DNA from: an uncultured Planctomycetaceae bacterium
GTDB taxonomy: Bacteria; Planctomycetota; Planctomycetia; Planctomycetales; Planctomycetaceae
Assembly (NCBI GenBank): GCA_937916515.1
Contig: CALFSX010000154.1
Location: 1-64,000 of the forward strand
Reading direction: 5' to 3'
DNA length: 64,000 bases
Each line of letters opens with the position of its first letter. Within the stretch, counting starts at the first letter, position 1. Made by a program: the position numbers and the translations under genes. Under the pieces are notes generated by a model that was not told the origin of the DNA, did no database searches, and saw only the letters and a program-made list of their open reading frames with translations. Shown here piece after piece: positions 26,806-36,106 of this stretch.

Positions 26806-27774
26806 ATGCGGCCGTGCGAACGTAATTCGATCGACCTGGCGAAGCTGTGCCCTGTCCTGCTGACTGGCTTTCTGGTTGTTGGGTGGAGCAGCACATATTC
26901 CGAATTGTCTGCCGATGAGAGTGCAGCTGAAGTGACACAGCCGGAGTCCAGCGAAGACGGTGATTCCATTGTTGAAGTGGGCTATACGATTGATGTCGGG
27001 GATATTCTAACCGTGCCCGCTTTGCCTGTGGTTGAGGCACCTGCAGGTGAAGCTCCACTATCACCGGAAGCCGTTCATTTCATCAAGGGGATGGCCCTGA
27101 TGCTGTTGCCGGAAACTTATTCTGACGATGACGATTGGGGTAACCAGAAACGCATTCAGTCCGGCTTGAATGTGAAAATGGATGGCTTTCGACTGGATAC
27201 TTCTCGCCGCTGGAAAGAAGTCAATCATGGAACATGGCAACGAATTGACGCCACGCTGGTTGATCCCCAGCAGCACTTTCAACTGTCGATTTCGTTGCTG
27301 CCAAAAATCGAACGCGGCGTGCCTCGATATCGAGTTTCTGCAAAATTGCGTTTGAGAGCCGTGGGGCGACAGCAACGCTGGAATCACGGAGTCAGGCTTT
27401 ACAGTGTCAGCGCAGACATCGTTGCCGACGTTGCATTTACGGCGGACGTTCAATTTCGTAGCGACGTTGTTAAGACGGATAGCGGCAGCAAACTGAGGGT
27501 TTTGCCTCATCTGCAAACGGCAACAGCGCGGTTGGACGGCTTCAGCTTGCGAAGCGTTAGTCACGCCAAAGGCGGTGCTGTGCGAGAGTTTGGCAATCTG
27601 GTGGAAGGTCTGCTGCAGAGTGCTGTGAAGAAAAAAAGCCAGAAACTGCCAACGAAGGTGAACGCCAGGATTCAGAAAAAGCCGGAGAAGTTCGAGATTC
27701 CAGCCGGGATTTTGGCTGTGTTTGGCGCATCACCGTCTGTCGAGTCTGAAACGAGTAACTCGCCCATAAACTGA
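26806..27774 (+). CDS. Exported protein of unknown function
   Basis: The 322-residue protein has a probable N-terminal signal or anchor (LCPVLLTGFLVVGW, residues 14-27). An acidic low-complexity region (about residues 35-60) follows, then a beta-rich domain from residue 85. There is a DDDDW patch near residues 107-111. A Lys-rich helix near residues 275-300 precedes the C-terminus. I recognise no family. The repeated VSADIVADVAFTADVQFRSD pattern suggests antiparallel strands, such as a lipid-binding or beta-sandwich domain, but that is only inference. Confidence 0.65.
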   Translation: MRPCERNSIDLAKLCPVLLTGFLVVGWSSTYSELSADESAAEVTQPESSEDGDSIVEVGYTIDVGDILTVPALPVVEAPAGEAPLSPEAVHFIKGMALMLLPETYSDDDDWGNQKRIQSGLNVKMDGFRLDTSRRWKEVNHGTWQRIDATLVDPQQHFQLSISLLPKIERGVPRYRVSAKLRLRAVGRQQRWNHGVRLYSVSADIVADVAFTADVQFRSDVVKTDSGSKLRVLPHLQTATARLDGFSLRSVSHAKGGAVREFGNLVEGLLQSAVKKKSQKLPTKVNARIQKKPEKFEIPAGILAVFGASPSVESETSNSPIN

Positions 27775-27818
27775 TTTAGGGCAGTTCGAGATTTCGCAAG
27801 ACGTGAGCATTGCCTCGG

Positions 27819-28043
27819 TTACGGTTTCAGCAATTCGCGGTGGATACTGTTTTGCCCTTTAATCAGGTGGACGGTGCCGTGCGCGAGCCGTACCATTTGC
27901 AACTGGTTGATGTCGGTTCGGATTTCAGTGATGTGGTTTAGCCAGCTGTGAATTTTTCTGGCAGATTTTTGTCTTAACGAATCAGCAAACAACCGTTCGT
28001 TCAGTGTTCGGCGATCGTCTGGATTGCCTAAAAGCTGGGCATA
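27819..28043 (-). CDS. Possible small or broken gene without a normal start
   Basis: A minus-strand frame is open for 74 codons and ends at the TAA at 27819-27821. Its translation is strikingly protein-like, with segments such as NPDDRRTLNERLFADSLRQK and DINQLQMVRLAHGTVHLIKG ending in SIHRELLKP. No ATG or GTG lies in the open part before residue 50; the first usable codon is a TTG at 27990-27992, giving 57 residues. An ATG just upstream (28040-28042) is in another frame and would need a -1 shift at a TTTT run to enter this one. It could be a small gene, a frameshifted pseudogene or chance. Confidence 0.35.
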   Translation of the reverse strand, partial: YAQLLGNPDDRRTLNERLFADSLRQKSARKIHSWLNHITEIRTDINQLQMVRLAHGTVHLIKGQNSIHRELLKP

Positions 28044-28086
28044 TCAAGCACTCATCATTGTTAGTCAGACTCGAACAAACGGGCCT

Positions 28087-28350
28087 ATGTCATCCACTCC
28101 TCAAAATCGACTTCGCAAGGTTCCTGTCTTGCCGATCTCTCCGGTCGTCGACGAGGCAACTCAGGGTGGCAGCAAGCAGCAATCGGAGAATGCTGCCGGT
28201 ATGTCGTCTGGCGAAGCACAAAAGCAGCGTTCCGATAAGCTTGACGCTATTCGAAAGGCGATTGCCTCCGGAGCTTACGATTCCGATGAGATTCTGGAAC
28301 AAGCGTTGGGCCGCATGATCGAATCGATTGAAGCAGATGACGATGCGTAA
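28087..28350 (+). CDS. Small FlgM-like protein
   Basis: This is an 87-residue protein from the ATG at 28087; an upstream in-frame start at 28024 adds a stretch unlike the rest. The first 50 residues are polar and probably disordered. The last 35 read DKLDAIRKAIASGAYDSDEI and then end in a helix. This recalls the C-terminal helix-turn-helix of FlgM anti-sigma-28 factors, in which a lysine-helix-GxY segment precedes a short helix. The likeness is short and no flagellar gene is nearby, so function stays open. Confidence 0.55.
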   Translation: MSSTPQNRLRKVPVLPISPVVDEATQGGSKQQSENAAGMSSGEAQKQRSDKLDAIRKAIASGAYDSDEILEQALGRMIESIEADDDA

Positions 28351-28683
28351 AGCCATTCACTTTGATTAAGCTGGCTGGTTGCTGGTTGTTGAGTTCCGCA
28401 ACTGTGCCGCACAGTCGGTAGGTGTTTCTACTGAATGCTAGTTTCTGCTTGAACTTCGCCTCTTCAGCCGGTCAAAAGTTCACCCACTTTATTGCAGCGG
28501 TATGGCTATGGTCAGCAGGAATTGGGAAACGCTTTCAATGTCGTTTCTTTGAGCAGTGTTCCGGCGTTACTATCGTGTTTTTGCTGCGGTTGCGTGGATC
28601 CGGGGAAAAGGATTCTGGCGGCTTGTACGGCAACTTTGAAACACGAATACTTGTCTGAATGCCATCTCGGGAAGCTAATATAA
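28351..28683. other. Intergenic region upstream of the sulfatase gene
   Basis: These 333 bases hold no convincing gene, repeat or hairpin on either strand. The short frames present overlap each other and lack ribosome sites. Confidence 0.4.
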
Positions 28684-30177
28684 ATGACCAGGCATACCCT
28701 CTTGCTCTTGTCGGTTCTTGTCGCGTGTTCATGTTCGGTGTTCGCTGACAAACCGAGTATTGTTTACGTTATTTGCGATGATCTTGGTTACGGAGACGTG
28801 CATTGTCTGGCTCCGGAAACCAGTCGGATTCCCACGCCGCATGCTGATCGGCTGGCGTCGGAGGGCATGGTCTTCACGGATGCTCATTCCGGTTCATCCG
28901 TTTGTTCGCCGACTCGCTACGGGATCATGACCGGACGCTATAGCTGGAGAACTCGACTGCAGCAGGGAGTCGTCACCGGATTCGCCCCCAGTTTGATTGC
29001 GGAAGATCGGACGACGGTGGCTTCTTTTCTGAAGCAGCAGGGTTATGCCACCGCAGCTATTGGCAAGTGGCATCTGGATTTTCAGTATCTTGACCCCAAG
29101 ACTGGTAAGCCGTTTTCTCAGAAGGATCATAAGATTCCGCCGATTGGAGCGAAGATTCCTGACGGTCCTGTCAATCGAGGTTTTGATTACTATCACGGGT
29201 TTCATCATGCCAGAAACATGAAGGCGGTGATTGAAGATGATCGAGTGATCGAACACGACGAGGAAGTGAATATGCTGCCTCGATTGACTCGGAAAGCTGT
29301 TGAGTACATTGCATCTCGCGCTCAACTTAAAGACAAACCATTTTTCCTGTATCTGCCGTTGGGATCGCCGCATACTCCGATTGTTCCGGCAGCCGAATGG
29401 AAAGGCAAAAGCGGGCTTGGAGACTACGGCGACTTTGTCATGCAAACAGACAATGTTATTGGTGAAGTAAGTGCAGCTTTGGCTAAACACGGTTTGGCGG
29501 ACAATACTTTGGTGATCTTTACCAGCGACAATGGCTGCTCCAAGGCAGCAGGTATTGCGTCTCTTGCAAAGCAGGGGCACATGGTGAGTGCTCATATGCG
29601 AGGTTCCAAAGCTGACATCTGGGACGGTGGGCACCGCATTCCGTTTATTGTTCGGTGGCCCGGAAAGGTGCAGCCTGGCAGCACCAGCGACCAGCTGATT
29701 TGTTTGACAGATCTGTTTGCCACAACGTCCGAAATTCTTTCAGCAAACGTGCCTCAGCAAACATGCGAAGACAGCGTTAGCTTTCTTCCGGCGTTGTCGG
29801 GGCAGAAGATTGTTTCCAGTCGAGCGGGAGTTATTCATCATTCGATCAGCGGACACTTTGCGTATCGCTATGAAAATTGGAAACTGATTTTGGCTCGCGG
29901 TTCTGGAGGCTGGAGTTCTCCTAAAGAGAACGAGGTGGCCGCCGGCGCACTGAAGGCTCAGTTGTACGATATGCAAGCTGATCCTGGTGAAACTGAAAAT
30001 CTGTATGACTCGAAACCGGAAGTTGCAGCAAAGTTGCTGGCGTTACTGAGGCAGGATGTTAACAACGGTCGCAGTACAGAAGGCGGATCTTCGAAGAACG
30101 ATGTGTCAAACGTTGTGCTTTGGAAAAGTGAAGCATCCAGGGGGAAGTCGCTTAAAAACAGCAAGGCCGACGAATAG
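28684..30177 (+). CDS. Secreted formylglycine-dependent sulfatase
   Basis: The 497-residue protein is a type I sulfatase with a Sec signal peptide (residues 1-21). The metal-binding pair is in VICDDLGYGD (Asp32, Asp33). The active-site motif is CSPTR, whose Cys74 would be converted to formylglycine by an FGE-type or radical maturase. Other family landmarks are GKWHLD, the FTSDNG motif and a C-terminal DPGETENLY. Planctomycetes carry many sulfatases for sulfated algal polysaccharides; the exact substrate here is unknown. It acts in the periplasm or outside the cell. No maturase or glycosidase gene is adjacent. Confidence 0.94.
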   Translation: MTRHTLLLLSVLVACSCSVFADKPSIVYVICDDLGYGDVHCLAPETSRIPTPHADRLASEGMVFTDAHSGSSVCSPTRYGIMTGRYSWRTRLQQGVVTGFAPSLIAEDRTTVASFLKQQGYATAAIGKWHLDFQYLDPKTGKPFSQKDHKIPPIGAKIPDGPVNRGFDYYHGFHHARNMKAVIEDDRVIEHDEEVNMLPRLTRKAVEYIASRAQLKDKPFFLYLPLGSPHTPIVPAAEWKGKSGLGDYGDFVMQTDNVIGEVSAALAKHGLADNTLVIFTSDNGCSKAAGIASLAKQGHMVSAHMRGSKADIWDGGHRIPFIVRWPGKVQPGSTSDQLICLTDLFATTSEILSANVPQQTCEDSVSFLPALSGQKIVSSRAGVIHHSISGHFAYRYENWKLILARGSGGWSSPKENEVAAGALKAQLYDMQADPGETENLYDSKPEVAAKLLALLRQDVNNGRSTEGGSSKNDVSNVVLWKSEASRGKSLKNSKADE

Positions 30178-30231
30178 TGCAGGAATCAGCTCTGAGGTCT
30201 ATTGAATCTGCAATGTGCTGGAGTGTAAGTG

Positions 30232-31200
30232 ATGGGTGAGCGCTTTCCGGAATCAGAACAACCGACGTCAAATACTGCGGGTGTTGCGCCCAGCCGTGGT
30301 GGGCGGGCGGCGTGGTCACGCGTGAAGATTCTGATTCGCCGGGTTCATTTGTACACAGGCCTGTTTCTGTTGCCGTGGGTTTTTCTGTACGGCATCACGG
30401 GAGCGATGTTTAATCACCAGGGTTTGTTTCCGGAAGTTGCAATTCAGGAAGTGGATACCAGCGAATTGTCTGGTTATGCGTTTGCAGACTTTCCAACTTC
30501 GGAAGGTTTGGCGCAGCAGGTTGTTGAATCTTTGCAGGCTGCGGCGGGCGATCATTCAATTTCACTTGCACAAGACCATGGTGCCGAATTTACCAACCCG
30601 GTGATGTTTGAACTGAATGAAGCCGGTGTCAAACACGTGGCACAAATCGATCCACTTAGCGGTAGTGCTCGTGTGTTGACGCATCCTCGCAATGAGGAAA
30701 CGCCCGTTGTTATGCTGGCAGAGGTGAAGAACATCAATCTTTCGCCAGATCCGCAGGACATTGTCAGGCAGTCTGCTGAGCAGGTGTTTGCTGCTGCGGA
30801 GGTTGCTTCGAAAAAGCAACCTCAACCAGTCGGCTGGACGAAGCTCAATTTTTTGGCGCAGGTTGATGGCGAACCGGCGCGAGTGACTTATGTGCTGAAA
30901 GATGGTCATGTTGATGTCACCAAATACGATCATCAGGATGGAATGACGCCACGCCATTTCTTTATGCGAATGCACTCAACGCATGTGCAGTCGCCTCATT
31001 GGAATGGCCGCACGTATTGGTCTTTTGCTGTCGACATTATGGCGATTGCGATGGTTTGCTGGGGGCTTTCCGGAATCTTCATGTGGTGGCAAATTAAGCG
31101 TACTCGCATTATTGGCGGTTTGGTAATTGCGGTCAGTATTGGCACGGCGATTGTGATGTATTTGAGCCTTCACAATTTCTATGCCACGACAAAGCTGTGA
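30232..31200 (+). CDS. PepSY-associated membrane protein
   Basis: From the ATG at 30232 (ribosome site GGAG eight bases upstream) the protein has 322 residues. An N-terminal helix preceded by RRVHLYTGLFLLPWVFLYG is typical of PepSY-associated TM proteins, which in some cases reduce or handle iron-siderophores. A large periplasmic domain (about residues 65-240) leads to RHFFMRMHSTHV, and two more spans close the protein (about residues 260-285 and 292-315). His residues at both membrane faces could bind haem. It lies 54 bases after the sulfatase on the same strand, so cotranscription is possible. Confidence 0.82.
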   Translation: MGERFPESEQPTSNTAGVAPSRGGRAAWSRVKILIRRVHLYTGLFLLPWVFLYGITGAMFNHQGLFPEVAIQEVDTSELSGYAFADFPTSEGLAQQVVESLQAAAGDHSISLAQDHGAEFTNPVMFELNEAGVKHVAQIDPLSGSARVLTHPRNEETPVVMLAEVKNINLSPDPQDIVRQSAEQVFAAAEVASKKQPQPVGWTKLNFLAQVDGEPARVTYVLKDGHVDVTKYDHQDGMTPRHFFMRMHSTHVQSPHWNGRTYWSFAVDIMAIAMVCWGLSGIFMWWQIKRTRIIGGLVIAVSIGTAIVMYLSLHNFYATTKL

Positions 31201-31411
31201 CATAACAAAAGCCTGCTTGTGGTTTTGATCGTTTGGAGGGCGTCTTTTTCTGGTTTGTATTCTGAGTAGCAGTTTATGGGCGAGTTTGGGTATTCTGTGC
31301 CTTGAAGCTTGCGTAAAAAAGAAAAACCGGCTGACGAAAAGTCATTCGAACGCGAGCGGATCCGCAGTGGTTCTCACGCCAAAGCGATGTTCCTTTTTTA
31401 CGGAGTTCAAA

Positions 31412-33121
31412 ATGGCTGCTCGCTCTTTGACGTTTGTTGGATTAGTTGTTTCGTCTTTGTTGATTGTTGGCCAGCCAACTTCCACTGCTGCAGATGGCTG
31501 TGATGTCCTTCCATCGGAGGCGTCGTTGGTTGTGCGTTTACGTGCTCCCGACACAACTGTCAGCGATCTTGCCGCTTTTTTGAACAAATTTCAGCCCGGC
31601 GTCGGCGGCATCATTCAGGCTCAGGCCGGAATGCTGGGAATGGTGATTGAAAATCCAACGTTGGCCGGTGTTGATAAAGCTGCCGACTGGTATCTGGCTC
31701 TGTTCGCCAAGCCGACGGGTGCGCCCGACGTTGTGTTGCTGATTCCTGCAACTGATGCCGCGGCTATGAAAGCCGGGATCACCAACGCCAGCTTCAAGTT
31801 TGGAGGCGACGACAAGTGGGGCGTCTATTCTCGCAGTGAAGCTCGCGTGCAACTGGTGGAGTCGTGTCTTGCTGGCGACGTGGCACCAATTGCCACATTG
31901 TTCGATCGTCGCGACACGGAACTGTTCAATTCCGGGCATTTGACAGTGTTTATTAACGGTCGTACTCTAAAGACCGTGTTTGCCGACAAACTTGGCGGCG
32001 CTGAGGATCAACTTGATCAGCTGATTGATGTCATTGCAAGCCAGGTGCCTGCGGGCAAACAGTCAACGGATCTGACCTACGTCTGGGACATGTATCGTGA
32101 GCTGGGCCGCGGAGTGATTCGGGCTGTTCGTGATTCTGAGTCTTTGGTTGTCAGCATTAAGGCAACAGAAGACAGCCTGCAGATTGATGAACTGCTTTCT
32201 GTCTCGAAAGGCAGCAATACAGACATGACTTTGTCCAGCCAGCCTTCCAGCGATCTGGCAGCGCTAAAGTTACTGCCGGAAGGTCAGGCGATGTATGCTG
32301 GTGTTCACCTGGATGCTGTTCCTTTGGTCAACTTTGCCAAACGGATGATGAGCAAAATGCCGGTAGCTGATGCCGTGCGAGAAAAGTTTTTGCAGTCTTT
32401 TGAAAAAATGCAGGACGCGAAGTTTGGATCTTTTGTTGGCGGTGGTGACATGGACATCAATGCCGTTGACGGTGTTATGAGCTATTTCGGTGTCTCTGAA
32501 ATCAGCCCCGGGGCAGTTATTCGGGAAGCGTTTGCCAGCATGGAGGGCGGCTTTGAATATGAGGTTGGTGGTTTGAAGCAGAAGCAGTCTTATCAGAGAG
32601 ATGTTGAGCAGATAGACGGATTGCCTGTGGATCTTTTCACGATCAAACAGACGATTCCGCCGGAACTGGACCCGCTTGGAGTTCAGCGGGCCGTTAATGA
32701 AAAGCTATATGGCTCAGACGGAATTACGCAGCGAATGGTTGTAAGAGGCAACACGCTTTATCAGACAATGGGTGGAGGAACGGATGCGATGAAGCAGCTT
32801 CTTCACGCAAAATCGTGGACGGATTCGCAGCTGCTTGATGCTCGAAATCATTTGCCCGAAAAAGCGAATTTTGTTTGCCTGATTGATATTCCGTCGATGA
32901 CTCAGCGTTTCGCCCAGTTGATCCTTTCTACCGGGACGCTGCCGGTGCCGCTTACGGCAGATCAGTTGGACGGGTTGCGAATCTCACGCAGCTATGCCGG
33001 TTTTTCTGTGACCGCTGAACCTCAGCATTTGCTTGTTCGTTCCAGTCTTCCGGTTGAAACGTTTCAGGGATTCGTTCAGATTGGAATGTTCATTCAGCAG
33101 CTTCAGGCTGGCGGAAATTGA
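31412..33121 (+). CDS. Large secreted protein of unknown function
   Basis: The ATG at 31412 has a good ribosome site (CGGAG seven bases before it). It gives 569 residues with a Sec signal peptide ending near TSTAADG; the frame extends upstream to 31286 with a composition unlike the family. The mature protein is acidic to neutral and contains DVLPSEASLVVRLRAPD, a pattern often seen in planctomycete envelope proteins of a DUF3352-like type. It has no catalytic motif I recognise. There may be a coiled or repeated alpha/beta layout. A periplasmic or cell-surface role is likely. Confidence 0.75.
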   Translation: MAARSLTFVGLVVSSLLIVGQPTSTAADGCDVLPSEASLVVRLRAPDTTVSDLAAFLNKFQPGVGGIIQAQAGMLGMVIENPTLAGVDKAADWYLALFAKPTGAPDVVLLIPATDAAAMKAGITNASFKFGGDDKWGVYSRSEARVQLVESCLAGDVAPIATLFDRRDTELFNSGHLTVFINGRTLKTVFADKLGGAEDQLDQLIDVIASQVPAGKQSTDLTYVWDMYRELGRGVIRAVRDSESLVVSIKATEDSLQIDELLSVSKGSNTDMTLSSQPSSDLAALKLLPEGQAMYAGVHLDAVPLVNFAKRMMSKMPVADAVREKFLQSFEKMQDAKFGSFVGGGDMDINAVDGVMSYFGVSEISPGAVIREAFASMEGGFEYEVGGLKQKQSYQRDVEQIDGLPVDLFTIKQTIPPELDPLGVQRAVNEKLYGSDGITQRMVVRGNTLYQTMGGGTDAMKQLLHAKSWTDSQLLDARNHLPEKANFVCLIDIPSMTQRFAQLILSTGTLPVPLTADQLDGLRISRSYAGFSVTAEPQHLLVRSSLPVETFQGFVQIGMFIQQLQAGGN

Positions 33122-33361
33122 TTTTTGTTGAAAGTGTGAGTCGATCGCGGTTGAGACTTGCTGGGCATTTGACTGCCTGACGATCAGCCGCGTTTGCCAC
33201 CACAGATGTCTGGGTATTAAATAAAACCGTTGCGTAAACGAAACTTAGCTCGCAAGTCTGGTAAAATTGTGGGGAGTACGGCCGTAACGTTGTGGCGGTT
33301 GGCGACGTTTGAGGCGTATACTTCGCGTTTTACTGTGCTGTTCGATGTACTGAGGTTTGAC

Positions 33362-33859
33362 GTGAGCGATTTTGCTCCCCAAAACGTGGCTGTAGCGCCC
33401 GAAGAAAAATTTCGTGAGTTTCTGGCCACACGTGGAAAACGCCTGACTCAGGAACGTGAGATCATCGTGCGCGAGATCTTCTCCGATCATGAGCACTTCG
33501 ATGTGGACGAAATCGTTGCCCGTCTGGATAAGCCTCAGGATGGGCGTCGTGTTAGCCGAGCAACCGTTTATCGTACGATTGCTCAGCTGGAAGAAGCCGG
33601 GCTTATTCGGAAAGTTGCTCGAGCCAATGATCGGGAAGTTTACGAACACGATTATGGCTATCCTCAGCATGACCATTTCATTTGTGCGAAGTGCAATTCG
33701 TTAACCGAATTCCGCAACGAAGAGATCTCGGCAATTCTGGAACGTGTGGCACTTGAATTGGGCTTTCGCATGAGCGGCCACCGCCTGGAAGCTCATGGGA
33801 TCTGCGCCACTTGTGCCAAGCCTCCGGCTCGGCGACATCACAAGCTGGATATGATCTGA
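33362..33859 (+). CDS. Fur-family transcriptional regulator
   Basis: This is a 165-residue metal-dependent regulator. The DNA-binding winged helix includes RLTQEREIIVREIF and the recognition helix VSRATVYRTIAQLEE. The metal domain has PQHDHFICAKC and later HGICATC. The four cysteines (108, 111, 148, 151) form the structural zinc site; His103 and His105 are likely regulatory-metal ligands. The start is the GTG at 33362, six bases after GAGG; the longer frame from 33230 lacks support. Fur, PerR and Zur cannot be told apart here; the spacing is compatible with Fur or PerR. No Fur-box was identified nearby. Confidence 0.9.
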   Translation: MSDFAPQNVAVAPEEKFREFLATRGKRLTQEREIIVREIFSDHEHFDVDEIVARLDKPQDGRRVSRATVYRTIAQLEEAGLIRKVARANDREVYEHDYGYPQHDHFICAKCNSLTEFRNEEISAILERVALELGFRMSGHRLEAHGICATCAKPPARRHHKLDMI

Positions 33860-33911
33860 TTTCTGAGCGTTGGGGGGGGGTTATTCATTGCGGATGCGAA
33901 TGTCGCCAAGC

Positions 33912-34919
33912 CTATCGCTTTAGTGATTCAGCAGGCAACGATCGAAACATTCTCAGCAACACAAGCAGCACCAGCAACGTTGTAAATGCCATACCGATTA
34001 GTCCCAGCACTGACGGCCAGTGACTGAAAATGTCACGCAACGTTAAGTAATCGGCCCAAAGCCAGCGCCAGGTACTGATGACCACCAGCGTTGAAAAGGC
34101 AAGGTACGGTCCGAATGCCACGAATGTTTTGCCGGTGATTAACCAGGCCAGCATTCCTATTATCAGCCCGGCCAGCGGCGCGATGGCCAAAATACAAAGT
34201 GTCGGTTGCCATCCCACGAACGAGCCGACCAGTGCCATCAGCGTCGCGTCTCCCAGGCCCAGAGCCGGATAGCCCAGAATTGTTTCAGACATCCAGCGAA
34301 CCAGCCAGGTAATAGATGCCCCTGTTGCGAGTCCCGCGATGCTCCAGGCAAAACCGTGCAGGTGTTGATGATGCTTCATCCATTCAGGAAGATATGGTCC
34401 GTTTAGGCTAACCAATGCTTCGTCCCAATTCACCCAGATATGAATCAACTGCAGTTCACCGATGAAAGCTGCTGAAACGACGGCAATCAGAATTCCAGGA
34501 TAAATGACTTCGTCCGGGATCACGTAGTCCAGCAGGTCGGTTAACGTGGCAACCCAAAGCAGAAAAATCAGCGTCAGGTGAAACGGAAGTCGTGAGCTGA
34601 TTAAAGGAAGGGATGGCTGTACTTCGTGCACGCTTTGGCAGCGCATCGATGGATCCAGCAGCAACCATGCGAACGTGACAAACGTGAGACTAAGTCCAAT
34701 GGCTGAGCAGTTCGGCCACAGAATTTTCTTTGCGTTTCCGCACGGGCAGCGAATTGGCAGGATATTGGTCCAGCGTTTCTTAGCGGACACAGCTGCATTG
34801 CATTTGGGGCAGCAGATCAGCCCACCGGAATTCATGTCAGCCAGCATCACGGCAGCCCATGCGGCGCCGATTCGCCCCAGCAGGTAGCCCAAAGCTGCGA
34901 TGATGAAATAGGTCAGCAT
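33912..34919 (-). CDS. Prepilin peptidase family (A24) membrane protein
   Basis: This 335-residue polytopic membrane protein has the two aspartates of type IV prepilin peptidases. Asp128 is in TDLLDYVIPDEV and Asp224 in the GLGD motif (residues 221-224). An N-terminal zinc-type cysteine cluster (C36, C37, C40, C58, C60) resembles that of bifunctional PilD enzymes. Eight or so membrane spans are predicted. It differs from PilD in having a long insertion (about residues 155-195) between the two catalytic parts. No pilin assembly genes are adjacent, but DUF1559 pseudopilins, such as the one at 51.5-52.7 kb, are candidate substrates. Confidence 0.82.
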   Translation of the reverse strand: MLTYFIIAALGYLLGRIGAAWAAVMLADMNSGGLICCPKCNAAVSAKKRWTNILPIRCPCGNAKKILWPNCSAIGLSLTFVTFAWLLLDPSMRCQSVHEVQPSLPLISSRLPFHLTLIFLLWVATLTDLLDYVIPDEVIYPGILIAVVSAAFIGELQLIHIWVNWDEALVSLNGPYLPEWMKHHQHLHGFAWSIAGLATGASITWLVRWMSETILGYPALGLGDATLMALVGSFVGWQPTLCILAIAPLAGLIIGMLAWLITGKTFVAFGPYLAFSTLVVISTWRWLWADYLTLRDIFSHWPSVLGLIGMAFTTLLVLLVLLRMFRSLPAESLKR

Positions 34920-35676
<757 letters not shown>

Positions 35677-36106
35677 TTTCCACATGAAAAGGTGTCGACT
35701 GGTATAGATGCGTCAGATGAACAACGCAGCAATCGCCGTTCGCCCTTTTGGGTGAACACGGCCAAGGCAGGCAAACTTGTTCACTTCGACTTATGGAGAT
35801 GATCGGCGTGCCACGCTGGTCAGCGATGACATGAAGTCGGCTTTAAAAACGGGCAACGCGATCGACTATTCTGTAAATCCCGGGCCTTATGGGCTCGGGA
35901 TTTATTTTGAATTGAATTCGCATCGTTTTGTGACTCTGAAATGTGGCCTGAGCGTCACTTGTGCATTTTTCGTGGCTACTGAAGCGGGCAATTAGAATTG
36001 CGGAGGCTGGGTTTTCTGGCGGTTTCGGTATATCCTTCGGGGCAGGCGCTGAAATGCTCCAGTTTGTCTTTCCAGTAGTTGCCCCTCCCAGGAACAATAG
36101 TCTCCC
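35677..36106. other. glnB-glnD gap with two hairpins
   Basis: These 430 bases contain a wobble-paired hairpin (GTTCGCCC-TTTT-GGGTGAAC, 35738-35757) and an intrinsic terminator-like structure at 35875-35908 (separate entry). A 72-codon frame across the region covers the terminator and is not believed. Confidence 0.5.
35875..35908 (+). terminator. Rho-independent terminator after glnB
   Basis: AAATCCCGGGCC pairs with GGGCTCGGGATTT through a TTAT loop, followed by TTTATTTT on the plus strand. It would separate the glnB transcript from glnD or reduce read-through. Confidence 0.7.

Noticed and set aside
35777-35995. 72-codon plus-strand frame between glnB and glnD
   Set aside because: It spans the intrinsic terminator at 35875-35908 and has no ribosome site.
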